Below are positions 52,774-60,443 of a stretch of DNA of 64,000 bases, piece by piece. The stretch spans positions 248,001 through 312,000 of the forward strand of contig CAWDKQ010000012.1 in NCBI GenBank assembly GCA_963802915.1, read 5' to 3'. The DNA is from JAICMB01 sp963802915 (GTDB lineage Bacteria; Acidobacteriota; Terriglobia; Bryobacterales; Bryobacteraceae). Under the pieces are notes generated by a model. That model ran no database searches and was not told the origin of the DNA. It saw only the letters and a list, made by a program, of their open reading frames with translations. The first letter of the stretch is position 1. The number at the start of each line of letters is the position of its first letter. The position numbers were made by a program, and so were the translations under genes.

Positions 52774-54084
52774 CTACGCCGAAGCCGATTTCTGACTCGC
52801 CAACGCCTGGTCGATATCCCAGAGGATATCCTCGATATCTTCCAGGCCAATCGATACGCGCACCAGGTCCGGCGTAACTCCCGCCGCTTCCTGCTCCGCC
52901 GCGCTCAATTGCTGATGCGTTGTCGACGCCGGATGAATCACAAGGCTGCGCGCATCGCCGACGTTAGCCAGTTGCGAGAAAAGCTTCAAGCCGTCGATGA
53001 ATCTCTTGCCGGCCTCAAACCCGCCCTTGATTCCGAATGAAAACACCGCGCCGCCGCCCTTCGGCGTGTATTTCCGCGCCAGAGCATAGTAAGGGCTCGA
53101 AGGCAGTGACGGATACTTCACCCAGCTCACCTGTGGATGTTTCTCGAGATGCTGCGCCACCGCCAGTGTGTTCGAAAGGTGCCGGTCCATCCGCATGGTC
53201 AGCGTCTCCACGCCTTGCAGAAACAGGAACGAGTTGAAGGGGCTGATACAAGGTCCCATGTCACGCAGCCCTTCGACGCGCGCCCGGATGATGAACGCCA
53301 GGTTCCCGAACACTTCCGAGAACTTCATGCCGTGATAGGCGCGCGATGGCTCTGTCAACTGCGGGAACTTTCCGTTGTTCCAATCGAACTTGCCGCCATC
53401 GACAATGATCCCGCCGATGCTGTTTCCATGCCCGCCAATGAACTTCGTAAGAGAATGCACCACGATATCGGCGCCGTAATCGATTGGACGGCAAACGTAC
53501 GGCGTCGCGAACGTATTGTCGATCACCAGCGGGATGCCGTGCTCGTGCGCAATCTTCGCCACCGCTTCGATATCCAAAACGTTCCCGCGTGGATTGCTGA
53601 TCGTTTCACCGTAAAGGACCTTCGTCTTTGGGGTGATAGCCTTGCGGAAATTCTCGGGGTCGTCCGGTTCAACGAACTTTACGTTGTATCCGAACTTGCG
53701 GAAGCTGACGTCGAACTGCGTGTAGGTTCCGCCATAAAGCGTGCTCGATGAGACCAGTTCATCGCCCGGATCCATCAGACTGCTGATCGCGAGGAACTGC
53801 GCGGCCTGTCCGCTGGAGGTAGCCAAAGCCGCCGCCGCATTTTCCAGCGACGCGATCCGCTGCTCGAGCACGTCCGTCGTCGGATTCATGATCCGCGTAT
53901 AAATGTTTCCGAATTCCTGAAGCGCGAACAGTCTCGCCCCGTGATCGGAATCCTTAAACACAAAGGAAGTGGATTGGTAGATAGGAACGGCCCGGGCGCC
54001 CGTCGTTGGATCGGGCGTGTAGCCATGATGCAACGCTCGTGTGTTGAACCCGAGCTGGCGGTCGATCTTCTTTTCTTCCGGCAT
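52774..54084 (-). CDS. metY: O-acetylhomoserine aminocarboxypropyltransferase (MetY-type)
   Basis: About 436 residues. PLP enzyme of the Cys/Met metabolism family that makes homocysteine from O-acetylhomoserine and sulfide. The opening GFNTRALHHGYTPDPTTGARAVPIYQSTSFVFKDSDHG is typical of OAH sulfhydrylases, and the PLP lysine is K214 in VVHSLTKFIGGHG. SIGGIIVDGG and SLVIHPASTTHQQLSAAEQEAAGVTPDLVRVSIGLED confirm the family. A GATAAT sits six bases before the ATG. The product feeds the homocysteine methyltransferase encoded at 3573-5465. Confidence 0.93.
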   Translation of the reverse strand: MPEEKKIDRQLGFNTRALHHGYTPDPTTGARAVPIYQSTSFVFKDSDHGARLFALQEFGNIYTRIMNPTTDVLEQRIASLENAAAALATSSGQAAQFLAISSLMDPGDELVSSSTLYGGTYTQFDVSFRKFGYNVKFVEPDDPENFRKAITPKTKVLYGETISNPRGNVLDIEAVAKIAHEHGIPLVIDNTFATPYVCRPIDYGADIVVHSLTKFIGGHGNSIGGIIVDGGKFDWNNGKFPQLTEPSRAYHGMKFSEVFGNLAFIIRARVEGLRDMGPCISPFNSFLFLQGVETLTMRMDRHLSNTLAVAQHLEKHPQVSWVKYPSLPSSPYYALARKYTPKGGGAVFSFGIKGGFEAGKRFIDGLKLFSQLANVGDARSLVIHPASTTHQQLSAAEQEAAGVTPDLVRVSIGLEDIEDILWDIDQALASQKSASA

Positions 54085-54090
54085 TTAACG

Positions 54091-54118
54091 ATTATCCTAC
54101 ACCCTTTTCGAACTTCAA
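54091..54118 (-). promoter_or_regulatory. candidate leaderless promoter of metY
   Basis: On the minus strand TTGAAG (54118-54113), a 16-base spacer and GATAAT (54096-54091) place the expected start of transcription at 54084, which is the A of the ATG. No Shine-Dalgarno is present between the -10 box and the start. Confidence 0.45.
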
Positions 54119-54208
54119 TAGGCTCAATGCGATAGACTGGAATTATCCGGTGGGCTGTACGTCTTCTCTGCGCAATTCGAGCGGCCTGTTGCCTCCGGAT
54201 GATTTCGG

Positions 54209-54634
54209 ATGACGAATCTCACTGCGCGGTCCGGCGCCGCTCTCAAAACCTACTTCGTTGTGCTGTTTTTCCTGGCGCTCAGGGCCGTCGGCAATTCTTC
54301 GATGGCCTGGGGAATGAAGCAGGTCCCGGAGAGAATGTCGGTAAATCCCGCGCTGTATCTCCGCGCCATGCTGAACCCTTTTGTCGCGATGGGAATCGCC
54401 GCTCTCATCCTCGCACTGTTAACGCGGATCGCGCTGTTCAGTCTGGCGGACCTGAGTTTTGTGCTTCCCGTTACCGCCGTCGGATACGTGATCGCCGTGT
54501 TTCTCGGAAAGGTGTTCCTGCACGAAACGGTGACGCGCCAGCGTTGGACGGGGACGCTGCTGATCTTCCTCGGCGCCGCATTGGTGGGATCCACATCGCG
54601 TAAAACGACTCCTCCCGCGGAGGAGTTGACGTGA
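54209..54634 (+). CDS. small EamA/SMR-type membrane transporter subunit (first of pair)
   Basis: About 141 residues with four hydrophobic helices (TYFVVLFFLALRAVGNSSMAWGMK, NPFVAMGIAALILALLTRIALFSLA, LSFVLPVTAVGYVIAVFLGKVFL, WTGTLLIFLGAALVG). Size and motif FLGKVFLHETVTRQRWTG match SMR/EamA half-transporters such as ArnE/ArnF. The paired gene overlaps by four bases. Such pairs flip polyprenyl-linked sugars or small drugs; proximity to glycosyltransferases makes a lipid-linked-sugar flippase the favoured role, by inference. Confidence 0.75.
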   Translation: MTNLTARSGAALKTYFVVLFFLALRAVGNSSMAWGMKQVPERMSVNPALYLRAMLNPFVAMGIAALILALLTRIALFSLADLSFVLPVTAVGYVIAVFLGKVFLHETVTRQRWTGTLLIFLGAALVGSTSRKTTPPAEELT

Positions 54635-54990
54635 AGTGGCTCCTGGTGGCCGCGGTGGTTTGCGCGACGGTCTTTGCCGACCTGCTGCAAAGCCACGAAA
54701 TGAAGCGTGCCGGCGAGCAATCGGTGACCGCTCGCGGGTTCGCGCGAATACTGCAAACGATCGCCCAGCGGCGCTTGCTGTTCCTCGGCGTCGCCTGCAA
54801 TGCGGTTTCGTTCTTCGCTTTTATGGCCCTGGTCCAAACCGAGCCGCTGAGCTTCGCCGTACCGGCTTCCTCCGCGAGTTTTGTCCTCGAGACGGTGCTC
54901 GCCAAATTCGTTTTACACGAGCGGATCGGCACGCGGAGAACGGCAGGGACTCTGGCCGTGCTGGCCGGCGTCTTGCTCGTCGGCGGATAA
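54631..54990 (+). CDS. small EamA/SMR-type membrane transporter subunit (second of pair)
   Basis: About 119 residues from a GTG overlapping the preceding TGA by four bases. Four helices (WLLVAAVVCATVFADLLQSHEMK, LLFLGVACNAVSFFAFMALVQTEPLSFAVPASSASFVLETVLAKFVL, TAGTLAVLAGVLLVGG), with the EamA/SMR motif AKFVLHERIGTRRTAGTL near the end. Together with the upstream protein it probably forms a heterodimer, as ArnE/ArnF and other paired SMR proteins do. Confidence 0.75.
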   Translation: MKWLLVAAVVCATVFADLLQSHEMKRAGEQSVTARGFARILQTIAQRRLLFLGVACNAVSFFAFMALVQTEPLSFAVPASSASFVLETVLAKFVLHERIGTRRTAGTLAVLAGVLLVGG

Positions 54991-55007
54991 CGGCCAGCGC
55001 CGATCGG

Positions 55008-55493
55008 CTAGCCGGGGCAACGAAGGAAAACGGTATCGACGTCTGGTCCTGTGTCGCGGGAATCCACCGAAGTGCCCGGATACCAAGTAATGAGTGAGCG
55101 CCACTGGATCTGTCCGACGTTCACCGGGGAAGGATCGTAGACCAGAACCTGAAGTCCGCTGATACCGGCGATTACGGTGATGTGGCTCTTTCCGTTCACC
55201 CAAAGAGGTCCGTAATTCTGAAGCCACTGCTCAATCCTATCGGGCTCCGGCGACATAGGAGGGACAGGAACCAGTCCGAGGCGTTTCGCCATCGCGACGA
55301 TCTGTGGATTCTGAATGCCCGTGTCACTGTCCCGGATTTGGCAACTGACGCTATCTTCGGACGGGTCTTCAATGGAAGACTCCGTCATCTGTTTCGTTTC
55401 TCGCCGCCACCGAATCAGCATCTGCGCGCTTGCATACCAACACGACATGGTCATCTTTTGCGGGATAAGAGTCATACCCGTAACAACATACAT
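55008..55493 (-). CDS. papain-like cysteine protease, C70/AvrRpt2-like
   Basis: 161 residues, no signal peptide. MSCWYASAQMLIRWR near the N-terminus places a catalytic cysteine at C18 in the manner of the AvrRpt2-like/peptidase C70 family; H104 in NGKSHITVIAGI and D120 in LVYDPSP complete a plausible triad. The product is close to a bare catalytic domain. A strong AAGGAG ribosome-binding site (55506-55501) lies seven bases before the ATG. It stands alone between the EamA pair and the glycolipid operon, with no immunity-like or secretion gene beside it. Function unknown: a self-processing, housekeeping or effector role are all possible. Confidence 0.7.
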   Translation of the reverse strand: MYVVTGMTLIPQKMTMSCWYASAQMLIRWRRETKQMTESSIEDPSEDSVSCQIRDSDTGIQNPQIVAMAKRLGLVPVPPMSPEPDRIEQWLQNYGPLWVNGKSHITVIAGISGLQVLVYDPSPVNVGQIQWRSLITWYPGTSVDSRDTGPDVDTVFLRCPG

Positions 55494-55500
55494 GTCATCT

Positions 55501-55506
55501 CTCCTT
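55501..55506 (-). promoter_or_regulatory. strong Shine-Dalgarno site of the C70-like gene
   Basis: AAGGAG on the minus strand, seven bases upstream of the ATG at 55493. It supports this short frame being translated, in a window where many genes lack such a site. Confidence 0.65.
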
Positions 55507-55604
55507 CGGATGCTTCGTCGTTAACTACATCCGCTCTAGATAGTGTTGTGATCGGGCGCAGCGTTGCATTGGAGAGGTTGGAACCGCCTGTGAATTCGCT
55601 TAAG

Positions 55605-56747
55605 TTAATCGCCGGCCGGAACCAGGCGGCCGTCACGGATGTAATAGTCGGCGCCGCGCCATCGAATGCTATTGCGGCCGAAACTGGTTAGCCAGATCGC
55701 GAATGCCACGGCATCCCAGATCGGAATCAGCGGCATCTGTTTCCACAAGCCCTTCTGATGTAAACCATGGATCCCAATGATCCAGGTCAGCAGCATCCGG
55801 ATCGCGAAATATCCGCCCAAATAGCCAAGAGCAACCGCAAGCGAGGGATGTATTGCCACTGCCGCGAGCGACCACGGCAATCCCTGCGTCAGCAGCAATC
55901 CGAAATGTCCCCACGGCCGCATATGACGCATCACTACGATCCAGCGCAGGCGCTTGTGCAGAAGATCGCTGATCGACCCGTAATCGCAAACCGTCTCGAT
56001 CGCGTAATTGAGGAGCACCACTTCATGGCCTTGCTCAGCAATCAGACGTCCCACGAGCAGGTCGTCGGCGGGACGATTCTCGAGCTCCGGATATCCTCCA
56101 AATCCTGCAAGCCGCGCGCGGGTAGTGGCGATCGTCGGCCCTAGTGCGAACTTCACTCCGTCCAGTTGCCAGGCCACCAAAACGCCCGCGTAAAAGTCGG
56201 ACATCATTCCGACGCTCTGCAGGTGATCGGTAAACGTCTTGAGTTCGGTGGGAACGTAGAAACACGTCACGGCGCCCACTTTCGGGTCGCGCAGCGGAGC
56301 TGTTACTTGCCGGAGATAGTCCGGCTGCACGCGTACATCGCTATCGCTGATGACCACGGTTTCGTATGAGGCATCGTTCACCAGGCGGGCGAGTTTGGCA
56401 ACCTTGTCGTTGGTAGCCACTCGTCCCGAACCATGCAGGACGCGGATGCGGCAATGAGGAAACTCGGCCGTGAGCTTTGCTAAGACGGACTGGATTACGT
56501 CGTCGTCGGGATCGACGCAGAAAACGATTTCGAATTCCGGATAATCGAGCTTGCAGAAACTGGCCAGGTTCTCAAAAGCATCCGGATCGAGCCCTCGAAA
56601 CGGTTTCAGGATGCTGACCGGCGGGGTGAACGAATCCTCGAAGACGCGTGTCTTTTGGAAATAACGCCAGGAGCTGTAAATCGCGATGAAGTAATAAATA
56701 AACGGTATGGCTGCAATCGCAAGGAACACATCGCTGGCATGGGGCAT
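55605..56747 (-). CDS. GT21 family glycosyltransferase (ceramide glucosyltransferase/HpnI-like)
   Basis: About 380 residues from the ATG at 56747; an in-frame upstream start at 56810 runs into the previous gene. An N-terminal helix (VFLAIAAIPFIYYFIAIYSSW) is followed by the GT-A domain with PPVSILKPFRGLDPDAFENLASFC, VISDSDVRV (D-x-D-like), RPADDLLVGRLI and the RLRWIVVMRH match to (Q/R)xxRW. C-terminal helices follow. These are the GT21 signatures of ceramide glucosyltransferase and of bacterial HpnI, which adds N-acetylglucosamine to bacteriohopanetetrol. It is last in the operon begun at 61661, ten bases after the GT39 gene. Its acceptor may be a sphingolipid, hopanoid or other lipid. Confidence 0.87.
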   Translation of the reverse strand: MPHASDVFLAIAAIPFIYYFIAIYSSWRYFQKTRVFEDSFTPPVSILKPFRGLDPDAFENLASFCKLDYPEFEIVFCVDPDDDVIQSVLAKLTAEFPHCRIRVLHGSGRVATNDKVAKLARLVNDASYETVVISDSDVRVQPDYLRQVTAPLRDPKVGAVTCFYVPTELKTFTDHLQSVGMMSDFYAGVLVAWQLDGVKFALGPTIATTRARLAGFGGYPELENRPADDLLVGRLIAEQGHEVVLLNYAIETVCDYGSISDLLHKRLRWIVVMRHMRPWGHFGLLLTQGLPWSLAAVAIHPSLAVALGYLGGYFAIRMLLTWIIGIHGLHQKGLWKQMPLIPIWDAVAFAIWLTSFGRNSIRWRGADYYIRDGRLVPAGD

Positions 56748-56757
56748 ATTCTTCCGG

Positions 56758-58581
56758 CTACTCGGCGACAGGATGATTCGTGAGCAGCAGCTTACCTCCG
56801 CTTTCGGCAACTACAGTGAGCAGTTTGGGATCGACAAGGTTCTTCAGACGCTCCGCCGAACTTTGCTTAATCACCAGATAGTAACGGTCCGGCTGGAGCC
56901 AGCGCTCTTTCCATTGCGCATCGTCGATGAACACATTCGGCGCGCCGGGTGCATAGGAACCGTACACGAGATTATTAAATCGTCCGTTGAGCAGCAGCGC
57001 ATCGCGATTCGTATAAAAGAACACGGAAGAGAACCAATAGTAGTGATGATCGACGATGAGTTTTCCCGCCGGCGACCGCAGCAATGTTTCCGCGAGCGGA
57101 CGCGAGGAGAGAAAAGGATCGAATGCCGCCATGGCCATGCGAGCAGCCTGAAAAAACAATACTGCCATCAGCGCGGCAGCAAGAAAGGCGCGCCGTCCCG
57201 TGGCGCGAAAAGTGCCCACCGCTCCCAGGAGAAACGCGATCGCAGCCGTGAGAAGCGGGAGTCGCAGATAGGCGAATGAAGCGATCGTGAGGTCTTCCAT
57301 ATGACCGAGCGATAGCTTGTAAGCGCCCGGATGCGGGCTGAGCGCGTCGGAAATGTCGCCGGGAGTCGGAAGATTCCACGCCAGGAAATACAACGTCAGG
57401 ACCCCCGCTGCCGCAATGGCCAGGACTCCGCACAGCACGCGGGTACCGTACCGGATCCACGCGCCTCCAGCCGCCATCGCCGACCCGAGAAGCAGCGCCA
57501 GCGCGGGATAACAGGGCATGGAATAGTATTCTTGCGTCGTTGAAAAAGTGAAAAACACCAGGATGAAGCCGGCCCAGCACAACGCCAGCAATCGCGTCTT
57601 CCCGGCGCGATCGGCCGGCTTGAAATCGAGCTTTGCCACGGCCGGAAAATAGACGCTCCAGGGAAACAGCCACAGTAAGTGGAAGAGCCAGAAGTAGAGC
57701 CGTGGGACAGTGTCGTAGTCGCGCGGATAGCGCATGTTCAAGAAACGAAGCAGTTGCTCGTTGATGAAATAGAACCAGAGAAAGCCATGATACTCGCCGG
57801 GAGCGCTGCGCATCGTGAATTCGAAATACGGAGGATTTCGCAATGCCGCCAGAATGTGCCATGGCGCGGCAATCAGAAGCGCCACCAGAAAGCCGCTGAT
57901 CGGATGCAGAGCCTTCCAAACTCTGCGGTCGAATAACTGCTTCGTAACGGCGAGATAAATCAAAGCCGCTGCGACCGGGAACACCACGCCAACCAGGCTT
58001 TTGAACAACAAACTTGTTCCCAGGCTCGCCGCCAGGATCAAAGCCCACAATCGCGGCCGCGGCTCAGCTTCGTCTATGGCGCGCAGGAATGCCCACATCG
58101 AAAGCGCGATGCTCACCGTCAGCATCACGTCGGGAATCAGAATGCGGGTGAAGAGGAACAGGCCGAAACAGGTGGCGATGCAGAGGCCCGCGTAGAATCC
58201 AGCGCGGCGTCCGAAGGCCCAGGTCCCGAATGCAGTGGTCAGCCAGGCCAGCGCTATGGCCGAGAGAACGATCGGAATGCGGGCGGCCCAGTCCGTAGCT
58301 CCAAAGACTTTGAACGACCCTGCAATCATCCAATAGATGAGCGGCGCTTTTTCGAGATACGGGATTCCGTCCAGCCGCGCGGTGACCCAATCGCCGGACG
58401 TGAGCATGTTACGGGCGATCTGCGCCTGCACTGCGTCGACATCGTCCATCAGCGAGGGAGGGGAAATCATGCAGCCCGCGTAGATGGCGGCTGCGACCAG
58501 AAGAACTATGAGGTAGCCGTAAAAACGGTTTCCAGGGCCCGGGGCGCCGTCTGTGCCGGCACTCTGGTCTGGATTCCCCAT
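56758..58581 (-). CDS. GT39 (ArnT/PMT-like) membrane glycosyltransferase, paralogue of the gene at 2-1816
   Basis: About 607 residues from the ATG at 58581 (MGNPDQSAGTDG), with GGATGAAG just upstream; an earlier start at 58617 is in frame. The first helix FYGYLIVLLVAAAIYAGCMI leads to SPPSLMDDVDAVQAQIARNML, the acidic loop shared with the paralogue. About eleven further helices and a soluble C-terminal part (VFIDDAQWKERWLQPDRYYLVIK) follow. The start lies inside the 3' end of the asnB gene (overlap 76 bases). Expected to transfer a sugar from a polyprenyl carrier onto an envelope lipid or glycan. Confidence 0.85.
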   Translation of the reverse strand: MGNPDQSAGTDGAPGPGNRFYGYLIVLLVAAAIYAGCMISPPSLMDDVDAVQAQIARNMLTSGDWVTARLDGIPYLEKAPLIYWMIAGSFKVFGATDWAARIPIVLSAIALAWLTTAFGTWAFGRRAGFYAGLCIATCFGLFLFTRILIPDVMLTVSIALSMWAFLRAIDEAEPRPRLWALILAASLGTSLLFKSLVGVVFPVAAALIYLAVTKQLFDRRVWKALHPISGFLVALLIAAPWHILAALRNPPYFEFTMRSAPGEYHGFLWFYFINEQLLRFLNMRYPRDYDTVPRLYFWLFHLLWLFPWSVYFPAVAKLDFKPADRAGKTRLLALCWAGFILVFFTFSTTQEYYSMPCYPALALLLGSAMAAGGAWIRYGTRVLCGVLAIAAAGVLTLYFLAWNLPTPGDISDALSPHPGAYKLSLGHMEDLTIASFAYLRLPLLTAAIAFLLGAVGTFRATGRRAFLAAALMAVLFFQAARMAMAAFDPFLSSRPLAETLLRSPAGKLIVDHHYYWFSSVFFYTNRDALLLNGRFNNLVYGSYAPGAPNVFIDDAQWKERWLQPDRYYLVIKQSSAERLKNLVDPKLLTVVAESGGKLLLTNHPVAE

Positions 58582-60425
58582 TTCTTCATCCAAAAGAACA
58601 GTGTCATCAATCCCCATAAGTGATAGCCTAGGTTGGCGCGCCGGTCGAGGTGAGCCTGTACGAGAGATTCGATTTGCGACATCTGAAAGAACTCGCCATG
58701 TTCGCTCGACGCAAATGCCATGGCTTCCTCGAGCAGTGGCCGGAGCGGTCCCCGGAACCAGTCGTGCGTGGGAATGTCAAAGCCGATTTTCTTGCGGTTG
58801 AGAATCGCCGGAGAGAGTTTGGCGCGCATTAAATTTCTCAAGACCACTTTTTGACGGGAGCCCTGGATTTTCAAGTTCGCCGGGAGTGTGCTTGCAAACT
58901 CCACGATGCGATGATCGAGGAACGGCGGGCGCACTTCCACCGCATGAGCCATGCTGGTATGGTCGACCTTCGTCAGGATGTTATCCGGAAGAAAGTATTT
59001 CTGATCGAACCACAAAAAGGCCGATAAATCGTCGCCAGCCGCGGCCAGTTCCCGCAAGACGGAATCGAGCGCCGGTGGCAGCGTGGACTGCAGCAGCGAA
59101 CCCTTTTCCTCATCATTGAACGTTCCGCTCCAATGCACATGGGCGCGCTCGGCGGGCATCCGGCAGCCTTCCAGGAAGCGCTTTAGCTTGTATTCGAATC
59201 CGATCTTGTCGTTCGACACCGGCAAGCGTTCGGCCGCTCTCTGCAACCCACGCAGCAGCGGTGGAGGCACTAGACGCGCCGTACTCGCAAGCAAGCTGGC
59301 GCGGTGCATCAGATATCCGCCGAACAATTCGTCGGCGCCTTCGCCGCTGAGCGCTACCGTCGCGCTCGTCTTTGTCAACCGCGAAAGGAACCACACCGGA
59401 AGTGCGCCGGAATCCGCGTTCGGCTCGTCGCAATAATACGCGAGCTCGTGAATCGCGGCCGGTAAATCCTGCTCGACATTGAGATCGAGTTCGGTGTGGT
59501 CGGTCCCATACATGTCCGCCACTTCGCGCGCATATCGCGCTTCGTCGAAGCTGCGACCGCGGAAAGAAATAGAAAACGTCTTGAGACGCGAGCTCGACGC
59601 CTCCGCTGCATAATGCACCAAGCTGGACGAATCCAATCCACCGCTGAGCCAGACACCCAGCGGCACGTCCGCTTCGAGATGTTCGCGAACGGATTGCTTC
59701 AGAAGCCGGTCCAACTCCGCCTCGGCCGTCTCCATCGTCCAGCGCTCCGGCTGGCCGGCTGGCAAGCGCCAGTAGCGCTCTGTGTGGACCACCCCGCGCC
59801 GCCACTCCATCCATTGGCCGGGAAGCAGTTTCTCAATGCCCTCCACCAAGGTCCATGGCGCGGGAACGTAATTCAACGAGAGATAGCAATCCAGGCCTTC
59901 CGGGCTCAATACGCGCTCGATTTCGGGATGGACCAGGATGGTCTTCAGTTCCGAGCCGAAGTAGAGGTCCTCGCCTCGGCGCGCGATGTACAAGGGTTTG
60001 ATCCCCATGCGATCACGCGCCAAAACAAGCCGCCGGTCGGATTGAGACCACAGTGCCACCGCGAACATGCCGCGCAGCCGCGCGAAACACTCGGTGTCCC
60101 ATTCCCGGAATGCGTAAAGAAGGGTTTCGGTGTCGCTATGGGAACGAAAGCGATAACCTCGCTGCTCCAGTTCCCGACGTAATTCAAGGTGATTGTAAAT
60201 CTCGCCGTTAAAGGCGATGACGGTTTCGCCGTCCTCGGATAAGATCGGCTGATCTCCGCCTTCTATATCGATAATTTTCAGCCGCGCCGCGCCTAGAGAG
60301 ATTGCCTCGGACTCAAAGACTCCTTGCTGGTTCGGGCCGCGGTGGACAATACTCGCTACCGCCTCCTGAATGCGCCCCGGCACCGCGGCGCGATGTCCGT
60401 GCGTAAAGCCGGCAATGCCGCACAA
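58506..60425 (-). CDS. asnB: glutamine-hydrolysing asparagine synthetase (AsnB-type)
   Basis: About 639 residues. The N-terminal glutaminase domain begins MCGIAGFTHGH with the catalytic C2, and shows HRGPNQQG and FNGEIYNHLELR. The C-terminal synthetase domain has the PP-loop VWLSGGLDSSSLVHYAAE and SGEGADELFGGYLMH. The length and architecture match biosynthetic AsnB, but in polysaccharide clusters relatives amidate sugar carboxylates, and the neighbouring genes make that a real alternative. It lies 18 bases after the UDP-sulfoquinovose synthase gene and overlaps the GT39 gene. Confidence 0.9.
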   Translation of the reverse strand: MCGIAGFTHGHRAAVPGRIQEAVASIVHRGPNQQGVFESEAISLGAARLKIIDIEGGDQPILSEDGETVIAFNGEIYNHLELRRELEQRGYRFRSHSDTETLLYAFREWDTECFARLRGMFAVALWSQSDRRLVLARDRMGIKPLYIARRGEDLYFGSELKTILVHPEIERVLSPEGLDCYLSLNYVPAPWTLVEGIEKLLPGQWMEWRRGVVHTERYWRLPAGQPERWTMETAEAELDRLLKQSVREHLEADVPLGVWLSGGLDSSSLVHYAAEASSSRLKTFSISFRGRSFDEARYAREVADMYGTDHTELDLNVEQDLPAAIHELAYYCDEPNADSGALPVWFLSRLTKTSATVALSGEGADELFGGYLMHRASLLASTARLVPPPLLRGLQRAAERLPVSNDKIGFEYKLKRFLEGCRMPAERAHVHWSGTFNDEEKGSLLQSTLPPALDSVLRELAAAGDDLSAFLWFDQKYFLPDNILTKVDHTSMAHAVEVRPPFLDHRIVEFASTLPANLKIQGSRQKVVLRNLMRAKLSPAILNRKKIGFDIPTHDWFRGPLRPLLEEAMAFASSEHGEFFQMSQIESLVQAHLDRRANLGYHLWGLMTLFFWMKKWGIQTRVPAQTAPRALETVFTATS

Positions 60426-60443
60426 TCTAGCAGCTCCCTCCCA

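Noticed and set aside
56975..58048. 357-codon minus-strand open frame within the second GT39 gene
   Set aside because: Alternative frame of a real membrane protein gene; composition is random-like and Arg/Ser/Gly-rich.
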